A stretch of 64,000 nt of DNA from Incurvaria masculella (taxonomy: Eukaryota > Arthropoda > Insecta > Lepidoptera > Incurvariidae): the NCBI GenBank assembly GCA_946894095.1, contig OX335652.1:4983001-5047000 (forward strand), read 5' to 3'. Below are positions 12,601-22,680 of the stretch, in pieces (position 1 is the first letter of the stretch; every line of letters starts with the position of its first letter). The notes beneath the pieces were generated by a model. It had not been told where the DNA came from. It worked only from the letters and a program-made list of their open reading frames with translations, and did not search any database. A program made the position numbers and the translations under genes.

Positions 12601-15600
12601 TCCAACGTTCAGACTATCTCTATACTATAGAGACTCTAAACTTATCAAAATTGGTTCAGCAGCAGGCGTGAAAACTTAATAGACAGAGTTACTTTCGCAT
12701 TTATAACATTAGTATGGATGCAAATGAATATTTTTTTTATGGAACCCAACATGGATGGCTAATACCACACAACTACCTTTATGGTATTAGCCCAATACAC
12801 CACATTACCGAAGGAATTAGGTACCACTGGATGGAAAACACGGTCAATTTTTCATTCCCGTGTCGACCATCTTTTCATCTAATGCGATGGTACAAACCCG
12901 GGCGGGCTTATACCCTACCACCTAGAAGGGGAAGAGGACCTGCAGTTTTACATGGGTTCCGAACCATGGAGTAGGTTGCATTCGTGACGAAATGGATCCA
13001 AGTCAGAATGAGAAAGACAGTGGTCCATGCGAGGATTTGAACCCAGACCTCTGGTATGCTAGGCAAGCCCCCGCGCCACTGGGCTACGAGCCGCTCAATG
13101 AATGGACGTGAGCATGTGTAGGTGAAGAGTGAGAGCACTCACCGGTCCGCGCGGTCCGCCTTCTCGCGCAGAGCGTCGAGCTCATCGCGGTAGCCGGCCG
13201 CACGGCGCGCCTCCGTGAACCACTCCTGGCTGTCCATCCGAAGCTTGCCCAACGTCAGCTTCGTGTGCTCGAGCTCCTCGCGACACTCGGCCAGCTGCTC
13301 CGACTTCTCCTCGCTGCCGAACATTATTGATATTATTATTATGTTAATTATATCATTACTAATATTTACTATTACTTATTATTATTATTACTATAGCTAT
13401 TAAACTTGATGTCACCCGGATTAAGAAGCAGTGATACTTACTACTTGACCAAACCTTTAGACGCTTTCTCACGCTGAATTTCAGCTTGGACTCCGGGACC
13501 AAAAGTAGGGTGTGCCAAAACAATGAGTTGGGGAGCTGACGCAATGCCACAAACAGACATCAATGTTAACTTTTAACTGGTATTGTTTACTCCAGCCTAA
13601 CACAAAAGGTAGACTAGTTATTATTTGTATTTAGTAATTTGTCATATTAGGTTTTAACTGAGATATTAATAGAATTGAAATGTTTTAAGGCAGTGTGTGC
13701 GACAGAGTAGATGGCGCCACAGTCGTTCGTAGCTATTTCTGCTATAATTCCTTAAAAATATGTAGTTACAAACGATAGCTGCAGTGGTAAGCACTATAGT
13801 ATAGTTTAATCTCATAAAACAAATAAAAAAAATAAGCAGGATTTTTGAAAAAAAATAATGCCAAACAACTGTATATTGGAGCGTTTTTTTCTTAGAATTG
13901 ATTGAATATGTAAAATTGATTTGAATAAAGATATGACATTAGTGCTAGACCAGTGAGGCGCTGCTTTGTCCAGTTCGTTTCGCATATCAGGTAATAGGTT
14001 CACCCCGCAAGGTCACTTGGTATTTTTTTTGCATCGACCCCTAAGGGGGAACATTGGAGTCGCACTCATGGAATGTGAAATTAAATGTTTTTTTGTGAAA
14101 TCTTTATGATTTCTCTAGTTTTCCTTAAAGAAAGCATGGTGCCCTGTGCATTTATAAATTGTTTAGTGAACGGGAGTAAAAAACCAGGACAAAAACCCTT
14201 TTTTGATGGTAAAGAAGGGGTGACCCACTGATTCTTTGTTTCACTTCCTTAACTTTTCCTTAACATTTCAAAGTAAAACTTAAATCATAACTTCAGATCA
14301 TTATTTTGAAGCTACACAGCGATTTAGAAAATGAAAAAAAGAGATTTCAGTACATTTTGCATGAAACGATTTTGGTCTCACCGTCATTGGACTCTGTATG
14401 TCTTTACATTCTAAGCCTATTGTATGCACGCAGAAGGGTTCAGCTTCAACAGATACTCACAGCTCCTGGCGCTGTTTCCTCAGGCGCGCCTTCCAGTCGG
14501 CGAGCTCGACCGCCAGGTGGGTCTCGCCGGCGGCGGCGGAGGCGGCGGCGGGCGGCGCGCGCGCCGCGTCATCGCAGCCCTCGCTGAGCACGAGCCGCGC
14601 CCAGCTCGACAGGTAGTGGTCGCGCTCGCGCGCCAGCCGCCGCATGTGGTTGTAGAGGGTGGGCGAGCGGAACAGCTCGATCGCGTCCGGCGTCAGCACC
14701 ACCGTCTGCATGTCCGTCACCTGGCACAGCCGAGTATTTTGTATTAGATAGGGTGGGTGTATTGAGGACATTTCATTTTTAGGGTTCTATACCCAAAGGG
14801 TGGCAACGGAACCCTATTACTAAGCCTCCGCTGTCCGTCAGCTCGTGTGTCACAGGGCTGAATCTCATGAACCGTAATAGGTAGGCAGCTGAAATGTTCA
14901 CAGAGCGTGTGTTTATTTTGCCACAATAACAATACATTAAAATATTTCAAAAATTCAAGTGGCATTCACACAAAAAACGTGATTTTTTGGTGTTAAATCA
15001 TGTACAGTACCGGAAATAGAGACAAATTTGAGATCTCTTTCTGTCATGCTGAAGTCAACCATAGAGTAAAATGGACTTAGGAATTCCTTCTCTTTCCAGT
15101 GTATGAAATTGAGATACATTGACTCGCATAGCATACCAAAGGTGTGGGTTATGTTACTAATGCAAGGTGCTCCATGGTTCGGAATCGTTAATATATGTAC
15201 AGGTACATATAGAAACAGGCAAGCACTAGTTTACCATTTGCAACAAAATAGCAACACCAAAAGGTCACATGAACCCAATCATCGGCTCATTAGAAAATCT
15301 ATTGCTAATAGTATCCACGGTCGTCTTGCAAAATAACAAACACAAACTATGAAGGTAACCGCTCGTTCTTATTAAATCAACATTAAAAAATGTGTGAAGA
15401 TCTGTGTAATGTATACACCAGGTTCTCACACTATAAGCTTCTTCAATAAAATACGCATCTAGAAATAACATGTTTTCAATGCAGCAATGGGATTTTAATG
15501 TGTACTCAGTGTAGCGTAGTGTGTTGAAGGTGTACACATGTGGTTTCACGGTGTAATGAATTCCGTGCGACCTTATCTGCGCGGACAACGAATTTGCATT

Positions 15601-18600
15601 AACTTAGCGCTTGCTCGCACAATCGTTTAACAGGAAGTACTTTCAAGGTTTTTCGTAAACATAATGCTCTTTTTGAAAGGCACATCCTACTTACATACAT
15701 ACATTACAGACATACATCTTTAGGGAAAACATCTTTTTAGGATGTTGAACAGAATTGACACCTTAAAAAAGTACAGTTGAGTTGAGAACCCCCTCCTTTT
15801 TTGAAGTCGGTTAAAAATATTAATTAGTCGGGGCTTGAACCAACTAAAACATTATACACCAGGTGGCATTGCATAGTACTAATAAGAATTATGCATACAA
15901 CAAAAAAACATTTAATCTACATACAATTTTAACAATACCAAGATCACCTCATGAATCCACAAATGACAGCATAAATGTATTATGGTTTCATTATTAAATA
16001 CAAAATTGGGCGGCAAAAGACATAATGCAATTTTATCTCTAGGCAACATTGTAGTTTGGAGTCGTTTACGATATAGGCTGCACCAAACATCTAATTAGCT
16101 CTGAAGTTGTCGCGCCGCGTGCTGTGCAGATGTACAGGGAGGCGAAAAATATGTATGTAAAGAAGTTGACCTACTCTGTTCGTATATCCTGATTAATTGT
16201 TTGACGGGCAGCCTTTATTTTACTTATTGTAAACATTGCCTATAAAAGATTAGAAAAAGGTATGTGACAAAATACAAGTTGGAAAATTAAGACAACAATT
16301 TTTTTAGGCATGTTATAATGGTTTTAAACGTTCGTGATACCACGACTGTATTTCCGATATTCTAAAACTGGAATTAGGGGCTTGATCTTTCAATTTATGT
16401 GGTACAACGCGTTATCTACAACAAAATAGAATCTTCTCTTTCTGGTCTTTAATTTGATCAAGATGCCCTTCACAGTTGGCAACTCTTTTTCCGTTCTACA
16501 ATAATTGTGCACACATTTTTTTATTACACCTTGATCTAACTTGCCAATCCCCGTGATTTTATTGTTTCCTGATCTCTTCTTAACAGATGTACAAAATATT
16601 GCAAGAAGAACCGATTTGTTTTTTTCTGCGTTAATTCTACGCGCAATTGCTGTTGAGACAGTGGAGTTCGCCACGACTCTTTTTTGTACGTGTTGAAGGT
16701 CGGTTTTAATACCTTCTTCCCTTTCCTTTTTCATGGATTGGTATTTTTATCGAAAGGACACAAAACTTAACAACACGATTATACATACACAATAACAATG
16801 CGATGCGCGACTGCACTTCGGCTGTGAATGCAAACGTTGCGTGGCGTACGAACAGTGAGAACCCACACATGCACAAAAATCAGGGTGATCACGGTGCGGC
16901 GCCGCTGGAGTGAGAGGGGATGCTTGCTGCCGCCTGTTCCCGTCTCACACCGCCTTCATTCTGCTGATCCGTGTTTTCTGTTATTGCGACGCGAAGCGCA
17001 GCAACTTCAGAGCTAACTAGATGTTTGGCACTGGGTATACCTATGAAGCCCTATGAAGACACTTGGAATATTGGAATCTAAGGGAAAAGAGAGTGCCGCT
17101 TATTATGGTAAACACAACTTACTCTATTCAAGCATACATAAAAACTCAAACATAAATGAAGGCAATAACATAAAAAATACCATGATATTGTCACTATGAT
17201 TTAACGGATTCCTTCTATTAAATATGACAATAGTGACCAAAAAACCGGCCAAATGCGAGTTGGTCTCGCACCACGAAGGGTTCCGTAGGTACTATAATTT
17301 AGTTACTATAGCTTGATGTTTTAATATTAAATATTTCTTGTTATAGCAGCAAAATAAATACACACTCGGTGAAAATTTCAGCTGCCTAACTATTACGGTT
17401 CATGAGATACAGCCCTGTGACAGACGGACGGACGGATAGCGGAGGCTTAGTAATATGGTTCTGTTGGCACCCTTTGGGTACGGAACCCTAAAAACACCCA
17501 AAATATCGTAAATGTTTCAGGTAACAAAAATATAACCAAGTCTAAAGCAAAGGTTAATCTTTCTTTTCCAAATAATCATTAAATTCAACATGTTTACATA
17601 CACAGAAGGAAGGCGACTTAAAAAAAAGTAAGAACCCTAGAATGTTTACTGCAAAAGAGATAGTAGATAACACAAAGTAAGTGGGAGGTGTTAGGGTATA
17701 CAGATAACAAAATATAGAAACCGTTGGAAACTAACACCCCCATATTTATGGACCCTGATAATGTAAACATAGGGGCAAACTGTAAAGTGATACGCATAAA
17801 GGAGACCTTTTTGCCTAGGCCATTGTTTAGCAGTTTTGAAGTTGAGTAGGTTAGTAATAATAAATGTGTGAGACATTACAATTCCCTTTTAAAAAAACAT
17901 GCAAACAGGAAATATTTTCATGATTGGTGTTACGGTGTGGTGGTATATTTTAGGTTATGATTGTGCATCATGGCAATACCATATAGTGAACACAATTTAA
18001 CATATCAAATATTTTCTCAAGAGCACATTTAATGGATTATCCATTTAATGTAATGTTTTATAAATATAAGTAAAAGCCTTTTTATTAGGTGCCTAAGATT
18101 CTTGTCGGCTTTTCTTTGTCCGCAACAGTCAAACCGACTAAATAAACAAATCGAAGTGTGTATATGTACACCTAATAGAAGAAACAAACTAATCAAAGTT
18201 AGTACCATTTTGTGTTTTTTTTAAATGCACAAGATATGGCGCCATTACACCTAGAAACGGTTCCAATGAAAGTCATGAACATGCAATAATGTAATGAGTG
18301 GGGTAGGTGAATGTTATGGCTGGTATGGCTGCGTTCGAAATTTACTATACTTTAACAATTGAATAGTAACCTTAATAGTTAATCTATGGTAATAGCCTCC
18401 GAACTCTAAATTCAAAAGTTTTTGTGGCTATATGAACATGGGAAACGATTAAATCAAACGGAATGCAATATCAATTTGCGTTTAAAAAAGAAATGTGCAA
18501 GTAATCGCAGATAAACAACGAGTCATCTAATCGGTCCATTAAATAAGTAAAAGTCAACTCCAGCCAAATATCACAAAATATAAAGTCAACTGTGTGAATT

Positions 18601-19595
18601 TCTAAAAATCATTAGAAACCGAAACACTCTCACTCACCTGCTTAATACATTCCACGATACTGTGCTGCAGTTCCACATCGAGCTCCTTTATCCTCGTGAT
18701 GAAAATCTCCTTATTAGGACACTGGACGGCCGCACCGAGCAGGAGCAAAAGCAGCAGCTTCATATTCTCAAGGCCCTCCTTCGACTCCGGAACCTTCCCC
18801 AGGCAGATGCATTCGGGGACCACCAGCAAGGTCTGCCCCAATTCCTCTTCATAGAGATTCTTGACATTTTTGACGATGGCATCGAAGTTCTTTACACGGC
18901 CGAGGATCAGCGCCTGATCTTCGAGTCCTGCAAGCTTGACGGTGTGGAAGGCTGGCTCCGGGTCTATCTGGAGGTAGACCCGGTGGAGGAGGTCCCCGTC
19001 GAATAGCGACGAGTACTCCGCGAGGCGCTCTGAGCTCGGAAGACATGATGAGAGCTGGAAGTGAAACATGTTTTTGGAATGTGATTTGAATGATACATTT
19101 AGTATGTTTCTAACATACGCATTTTCAGTTTTTTGTTTGTATGTGCAAACATTTTACTAGATTTATTTATTTCAGCATATATGTATACATCCATATAGAC
19201 TGCAACTGATGCAAATACAATACCTTGTAAACAATGGAATGATAACATCATTAGTTGATAGACTCAGTGAAATGAAAACACGCCGCATTTCCACACCAAG
19301 CAAAGAAGCGTACAAAAACGTAAATGCCTGTGCAACGGCCCAATCGAAATATTACGAAACAAGCAGTGAACTATAACCGATTCGCTTCCGCATACCTATT
19401 TGCTCCAGTTTGCAACGAGATAAAATTATGTGGGTTAAAAAATGCTGACATGGGTCCAAGACGGCGCGAAGTTGGTTATAAACTCGGCAGATTCTCATGA
19501 ATGCATTCACCCGGAACGGATAAAATAAGAACACTCACCCACGACACGAGAGGGCCGGCTAGGAAGTCGTCCATCTCGCTAGGTGTCGCGGCCAT
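6332..19595 (-). CDS. Girdin: Girdin/Daple (CCDC88 family) orthologue, whole gene model, 7 coding exons
   Basis: Join on the minus strand: 19595-19539, 19054-18638, 14720-14461, 13313-13143, 12232-12016, 10348-7732, 6636-6332. Exon lengths 57, 417, 260, 171, 217, 2617 and 305 nt sum to 4044, exactly 1348 codons, and phases match at every junction. Residues 1-165 form a HOOK-type domain, about 230-1065 a heptad-rich coiled coil, 1072-1090 a basic patch, 1100-1247 a Ser-rich tail, and the protein ends in Gly-Cys-Val. Family members are cytoplasmic scaffolds linking membranes, actin, junctions and G-protein or Wnt signalling; Daple binds Dishevelled through a C-terminal GCV. I did not find a clear vertebrate-type Gα-binding motif. 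The exon 3/4 junction (WKARLRKQRQEL, then EEKSEQL) matches vertebrate Girdin closely. An extra alternative exon cannot be excluded. Confidence 0.93.
6637..7731 (-). other. Girdin intron 6
   Basis: 1095 bp, donor GTGAGT and acceptor TTTCAG on the minus strand. Contains the right half of a TTAA element (6894-7060) and a GC-richer segment at 7190-7320 without recognised function. The small frames here are not supported as genes. Confidence 0.85.
6894..7060. mobile_element. TTAA element, right-end fragment T2
   Basis: Matches the right third of T1 (TTGTCTTTTTTGTGGACATG, GAAGGTCCCAGAGCGCAACA) and ends GGGTTGGGCCACC followed by TTAA at 7061-7064. The left part is missing. Sits inside Girdin intron 6. 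Confidence 0.7.
7732..10348 (-). CDS. Girdin: Girdin exon 6, main coiled coil and basic/Ser-rich tail
   Basis: A 2617-nt exon covering residues 375 to 1247. Acceptor GATTACAG precedes ERDADQQKIQELIEENN; the donor is GTGAGT after a Pro-Ala pair, phase 1. Heptads run almost without break to about residue 1065, apart from a Pro/Cys-containing hinge near residue 750 (PCTCDHEIKPENEEP). Then come a basic segment (KRRGFGASFVKRVRKAG) that could bind acidic lipid (inference), a Ser-rich low-complexity tail and two SPRHS motifs that look like phosphorylation sites. No internal stop or frameshift. Confidence 0.95.
10585..10965 (+). pseudogene. CR1-like LINE reverse-transcriptase C-terminal remnant
   Basis: Plus-strand fragments read IRPAIEYCSHI, then in shifted frames a segment around HPFVVDITLLRRTVSQIRFP and GYETVCRWLQPGS..QK. 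These resemble the conserved end of lepidopteran CR1-type ORF2 (IEYCSHLW..; RT..FLPRTTRLWN.LP). Several frameshifts and stops; non-functional. Confidence 0.55.
11675..11990 (+). pseudogene. RTE-type LINE ORF2, C-terminal fragment
   Basis: Reads NEAIHRCNKVVDIGHRAAKLKWQWAGHVSR, then KRSVGSPTARWDDDI and a stop at about 11889. In a shifted frame it resumes as KQWFRTAEGRENWRKIGEGYVHQWT, ending at the TGA near 11988. The order WQWAGH..RW.DD..W...YVQQWT is the signature tail of RTE retrotransposon proteins. 5'-truncated and frameshifted, antisense to Girdin. Confidence 0.8.
12016..12232 (-). CDS. Girdin: Girdin exon 5, coiled coil
   Basis: One base plus 72 codons, from LEQEIQRYRDRL to LKREANDIAL. 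The acceptor CCCTCCCGCAG is strong. The donor is GTGAAT after the final Leu, phase 0. ALLETRDALEEQL corresponds to the LLETKTMLEDQL segment of vertebrate Girdin. An RTE LINE tail lies in the intron only about 25 bp beyond the donor. Confidence 0.92.
12540..12712 (+). repeat. Remnant of a common insect retroelement 3' region
   Basis: Contains AAAAAGTAGCCTATGTCC, ATCAAAATTGGTTCAGCAG, GGCGTGAAAAC and a terminal TTTATAACATTAGTATGG. This order of blocks recurs at 57040-57205 and near 29510-29640 in more diverged form. Confidence 0.5.
12730..13096 (-). mobile_element. tRNA-derived SINE, copy S1, with target duplications
   Basis: On the minus strand the head GAGCGGCTCGTAGCCCAGTGG holds an A box (TAGCCCAGTGGC), and GGTTCAAATCC about 45 nt later is a B box. 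A long body follows and ends in an A-run (T8 at 12731-12738 on the plus strand). AATGAAT flanks it at 12723-12729 and 13097-13103. Transcribed by Pol III and mobilised by a LINE in trans (known for SINEs). Other copies are listed below. Confidence 0.85.
13143..13313 (-). CDS. Girdin: Girdin exon 4, start of coiled coil
   Basis: One base completing a Leu, 56 codons, then two bases of an Arg codon. Encodes EEKSEQLAECREELEHTKL and a Trp-containing heptad segment. The acceptor GGCAG follows an A/T-rich tract with a weak pyrimidine run, so 13313 is chosen on phase and homology. The donor is GTGAGT. Strong GC preference at third positions. Confidence 0.9.
13314..14460 (-). other. Girdin intron 3
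   Basis: 1147 bp with a GTGAGT donor. Near the acceptor an ATT-rich run (13323-13400) replaces a normal pyrimidine tract. At about 13700 lies AGATGGCGCCAC, a motif seen at several foldbacks here. No coding signal. Confidence 0.8.
14461..14720 (-). CDS. Girdin: Girdin exon 3, end of HOOK domain and linker
   Basis: 86 codons plus 2 nt. Starts with VTDMQTVVLTPD after acceptor GTGCCAG and ends in WKARLRKQRQE before donor GTGAGT, phase 2. An Ala/Pro-rich insertion (AARAPPAAASAAAG) is encoded by a GC-rich tract that contrasts with the AT-rich introns. The exon joins the globular head to the start of the coiled coil. Confidence 0.93.
14776..15013 (-). repeat. GGGTTCC-type dispersed repeat, copy A2
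   Basis: Minus-orientation copy: AGGGTTCTATACCCAAAGGGT, a Tyr-rich block, CTGAATCTCATGAACCGTAAT, then AACGTGATTTTTTGG. Ends inside the repeat, so its CCGGCC end is missing. Confidence 0.75.
16390..16734 (-). pseudogene. Tc1/mariner/IS630-like transposase N-terminal fragment
   Basis: An open frame of 114 codons with STAIARRINAEKNKS and GKLDQGVIKKCVHNYCR..ELPTVKGILIKLKTRKR. This recalls the helix-turn-helix/linker block of insect Tc1-like transposases (K.DDFD...IR..V..FY....E.PTL..L...LKE). No DDE residues are present, so it is at most the DNA-binding half. A GC-rich patch (16800-16990) lies just upstream of its ATG. Either a truncated copy or a remnant exon; no expression evidence. Confidence 0.45.
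17239..17494 (+). repeat. GGGTTCC-type dispersed repeat, copy A3
   Basis: AAAACCGGCCAAATGCGAGTT through GGGTTCCGTAGG, GACAGACGGACGGACGG and GGGTACGGAACCCTAAAAA. A full-length-looking copy with a shortened T-rich middle. Confidence 0.8.
18638..19054 (-). CDS. Girdin: Girdin exon 2, body of the HOOK domain
   Basis: 139 codons, phase 0 on both sides. The acceptor is TTCCAG before a Leu-Ser-Ser codon run; the donor is CAG followed by GTGAGT. Seen: LAEYSSLFDGDLLHRVYLQIDP, a seven-leucine run and AVQCPNKEIFI, which line up with the vertebrate HOOK-domain stretches around LDEYVALVDG, LLLLLLGCAVQC and IQEVT. In this family the domain contacts dynein/microtubule-related partners. The internal AG at the Ser-Ser-Glu codons was rejected as acceptor because it breaks the frame. 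Confidence 0.93.
19539..19595 (-). CDS. Girdin: Girdin exon 1 (initiator, 19 codons)
   Basis: The ATG lies at 19595-19593 and encodes 19 residues ending in Pro-Leu-Val-Ser-Trp. This matches the position of the short acidic helix opening HOOK domains of this family (vertebrate Girdin has a comparable ..SPLVTW). The donor is GTGAGT immediately after the Trp codon, phase 0. A second in-frame Met, seven codons in, is an alternative start; the first is preferred because it gives the expected length before the conserved Pro-Leu-Val. Confidence 0.85.
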
Positions 19596-20253
19596 CCTGG
19601 CCCGACGTTAGGAGTTCGCTCTCGAGCAGCCGGGCCACGCAGCCCCAGCGTACATGCATGTAGAGCTCAACGACTTCAACATCAGTCCTCAGCAGCACCA
19701 CAACAAAACGATGCATTCAACGACCACTCCGATGGCACTCCGCAACCAAACGGCAAACACTTCGTTGAGAAACACAAGGCAAAGCAGCAGGCGAGCAGCG
19801 AAGCAGACAGACAGACGACCACAGAATGCTGCACAGATTTTTGTAATTAGATGATGACAGCCAGAAAAGCACAACCACAGAGTACATATGCCCTCTCGAA
19901 TCTCACTTACGTGTCGGTGAGTCGCTTGCGACATGTCATCCGTTATGTAGGCATTCTTTTAACATATACCCTACGTAAAGCGAATACAGTGAATATTTGT
20001 GTTCCGAATTGATATCGCTGCCACAATCGCACGATATCAAATCGGTACGAATTTGAGCAGACATTTGTGGCAGAGCCTAACCTAACTACTTCGAAAATGC
20101 CTTGTATGTCTCGAGATTGGTTATTCCAGGCTATTGTCTAAATAGATTACTAGATTAACAAACGGCGAAAGGCCTTCGTTATTTCAGAATACAAGTGCAT
20201 ACGATCAGGGAACTACAGATAAACAAGCTCAATGACAAATCGATAACAGCCAT
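19596..20253. other. Upstream flank / 5' UTR region of Girdin
   Basis: Sequence 5' of the Girdin ATG on the minus strand. 19596-19830 is GC-richer and CAG/CAA-rich, consistent with a leader. I cannot place the transcription start, and an upstream non-coding exon farther right is possible. The 82-codon minus frame at 19689-19934 is Cys/Leu-rich without motif and is not called. Confidence 0.3.
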
Positions 20254-20480
20254 TTGACAGCGTACACAACGCACATGCTCTCAACCATGCGGGCGTATGT
20301 GCTTAACTCAGCCACTCAGAGGAAGAGAATCGAAGTCCAGCAAAATGAGACCCTCCGCATGATAGTGGCGACCGGACGCTACGTCAGAAATAACATAATA
20401 GCCAACTACGTGCAGATGCCTCCGGCGGAGGAATTCATTGTGATACCCTCAGGCCCGTACCTACGACGGACGGTACCCTA
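20254..20480 (+). pseudogene. Jockey-like LINE ORF2 C-terminal fragment
   Basis: Contains RAYVLNSATQRKRIEVQQNETLRM..TGRYVRNNIIANYVQMPPAEEFI. The pattern (..N..L..LQ..QN..LR...GA..YVRN..I...L..P...EFI) is the conserved end of Jockey-clade LINE reverse-transcriptase ORFs. Only this segment is left. Confidence 0.75.
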
Positions 20481-20523
20481 CCAGACGACGACGCTTTGTA
20501 CGATATGTGTGCAAAGATATTGA

Positions 20524-21690
20524 GTCACGTCTCTTATGTTAAAATGATGTTCACAATTCGGAACGGTTGTGTACGCGTACATTGATGCAATATCGGCAAA
20601 ATACGCATTTCCGAACGGAGGGAGAGTTTGACAGCTTCTAGGGCGAGAACTCCTCGCTTTCGTTTTCATGAGTAGACTACCTGAATACGGATGTATGACT
20701 TGCGACCGGAAAAAAATGCTATTTGTAAGTTGCCAGGAGGGACATTTACGGAAACTTCCGAACGCCACGCAATCGTGCGCCATTCACGTTTCGCGTGTCT
20801 CAAAATTAATTTTTGGTATTTTTAGCGATGTTTCTTACCCAGCGTTTGGCGGATGGGGGCTAGACGGATTTTTTTTTGTACCGGAACCTTTTTCTTTCCA
20901 AGAGACAGTGAAAGAAATAGAAAAAAGTTGTCAACTTTTTTTCTACACATACTTTGACAGCAACGAAAACGACAGCTCACAGACCTAGCATGCGCCTTAA
21001 ATGAAAAATCTAAGGCATGCGCGCTATTTCTATGCGAGAGCTTCCCTGAGTAGATATGCTGGCCCCTCCACACCCTCCTAAAATGCAAACCTTGTATTAT
21101 CCCAGGCACTATACAAATAATTTTAGCTTGAAAAAGTCTTCTCTTCAGTTTCAGAGACAGTGAATGTCTGAAAATGAACTGAATGTTTGAATGTCAAATT
21201 TCAGTCATAATCATGTTTCTGTTTCTTTATTTCCTCCATTAGATGCTTAGATGAAATCTAAGATTAGATGTATATTACACACTCGGATTCGTCATTTTTT
21301 TTTCTGTTGGTTCGATTACTTATGGTCATGCCAGTGGTATAAATATATTTCAGAATAAGTTAACAGTCGTATGACCACTATTAGTCTATTCTGGAGTTAT
21401 ACTTACGATAAAAACCATGGATTCCGTTCAAAATCTAATAATACTCTTGGCCGTTGATTTTAATTCACACGGACAACGCCATCTAGTATTCGTTTGGTGC
21501 TATTGAATAGGAAGGAATGGTTGACGCCAAAACATTCATAGCCACACTGTCGTGAAGAATTTGTAATAATTTCTCAAAGTAATACTAGATGTCGCTAAAC
21601 TCGCAAAACGTAAGAAAAAGAGATAGCGCTAAAACAGAGTGAAGGACTGAGCAAGCATAGCATTCTCGACTCGAAAAGCCGCGAAATGGA
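20524..21690. other. Intergenic, no gene recognised
   Basis: AT-rich with short frames only. One weak foldback: CGCCATCTAGTATT (21478-21491) faces AATACTAGATGTCGC (about 21582-21596). Confidence 0.5.
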
Positions 21691-22140
21691 ATGGGATGGA
21701 TAGCGGCGCGGCGTGGAGGCGGCGAACGGCGGCGGAGGAGGCGCGTTGCGCGGAGGCTCCTTCTGGCTTGGTTTGGTTCGGCTCACCTCACTCGGCCGGC
21801 AGTGAGTGAACATTCGCTCAGAGCGATCGACGCCGGCGCGACGGTGGTGCGCTCCGGAATTGTACCTACACTTCCGGTCTTACATTTACGTAGTACGTGA
21901 AAAACGTACATCTGTACAAATAAACGTAGCAAGTTTTTATTGTTTCCGTAAAATGTAGCTATGTGTATCAGTTGTTTTTGTGTTATCCTTTGAGGTCCTC
22001 CTTGTTGTGTTGGATTATTTTTGTGTCCTAAAGTGTGTTTTTCAGTGATTTGGTTTGAGTGTGTGCTTTGTGACGAAGGAATTTATTTAGCAGAAACTAT
22101 TGAGGGCGCGAATGGATTAGCTGCAGTCGAACACGGTCAG
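21690..22140 (+). promoter_or_regulatory. GC-rich island, possible first (non-coding) exon of an unseen gene
   Basis: 21690-21870 is strongly GC-rich in an AT-rich setting and contains an initiator-like TCAGAG/CAGTGAGTG cluster near 21800. Downstream, 21900-22140 is T/G-rich leader-like sequence, and CACGGTCAGT at about 22131 could be a splice donor. No ORF begins here (ATG GAT TAG at 22112). A plausible promoter and 5' UTR exon whose coding part is outside or unrecognised; could also be a Girdin upstream promoter. Confidence 0.3.
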
Positions 22141-22505
22141 TAATAATGTTACTTACCTATTCAAGGTTCTTGTATCAATGAACTGTAATTTCCACAACAA
22201 CATAAAACGCTACCTAAATACCTAGATGTGTTATTTTCAACATCAAATCAAATCAAATCAAATCAAATCGTTTATTTAGCGCATAACAACAATATACATA
22301 AAACAACAATAAACAAGACATAACAAAAAAGAGAAACTTATAACATAAAAACATGCATTAAGATGTAAGTGCTGCGCTAAATAGGTATGCACATGAAGCT
22401 ACATTATAGCTACTAGGTTAATTTGGGGTACCCTTTATTAATGCTGTGTGGCTTCCAGCAGGTTAAAATGATACAATTGGGCCCGGAATTGGAAAACGAA
22501 AAGTC
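22141..22505. other. Intergenic with LINE-tail scrap
   Basis: An (AATCA)n run at about 22242-22270 followed by CGTTTATTTAGCGCATAACAAC looks like an antisense LINE 3' tail similar to those at 174 and 58213. Nothing else recognised. Confidence 0.4.
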
Positions 22506-22600
22506 CTGACATGGCACTTAGTTCCCATGAGCTGGTCTGGGCTAATATCATGACAGCAGGCGTGGTATTTGCCACTTTGTCCAGTCACATAAAAAAGTCG
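22506..22600 (+). repeat. SINE tail fragment (family S)
   Basis: CTGACATGGCACTTAGTTCCCATG..GGGCTAATATCATGACAG..CCAGTCACATAAAAAA. This is the 3' part of the tRNA-derived SINE in plus orientation; the head is missing. Confidence 0.65.
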
Positions 22601-22680
22601 TATGTACTGTTAAATATAAGTATGTACCTACTTACTTAGAACCGAGGGGTTAGTCACTCGAGCAAAAAGTGTACACCAGA

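Larger units (their letters stand above)
12233..13142 (-). other. Girdin intron 4
   Basis: 910 bp, GTGAGT donor, strong CCCTCCCGCAG acceptor. Contains a full-looking SINE (12730-13096) and an older repeat tail (12540-12712). Confidence 0.85.
14721..18637 (-). other. Girdin intron 2, largest intron
   Basis: 3917 bp between HOOK exon 2 and exon 3. Holds two GGGTTCC-type repeats (14776-15013, 17239-17494) and a Tc1/mariner-like transposase fragment (16390-16734). The stretch 15014-16389 contains a remnant ending GAAGTCGGTTAAAAA near 15810 but nothing else I recognise; 17495-18637 shows nothing beyond AT-rich DNA. Confidence 0.85.

Noticed and set aside
13020..13096. tRNA gene on the minus strand
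   Set aside because: A and B boxes are present but no cloverleaf closes, and the unit continues into a repeated SINE body with target duplications.
19689..19934. 82-codon minus frame upstream of Girdin as an extra N-terminus
   Set aside because: Separated from the Girdin ATG by stops and without motifs; the HOOK start at 19595 is complete.
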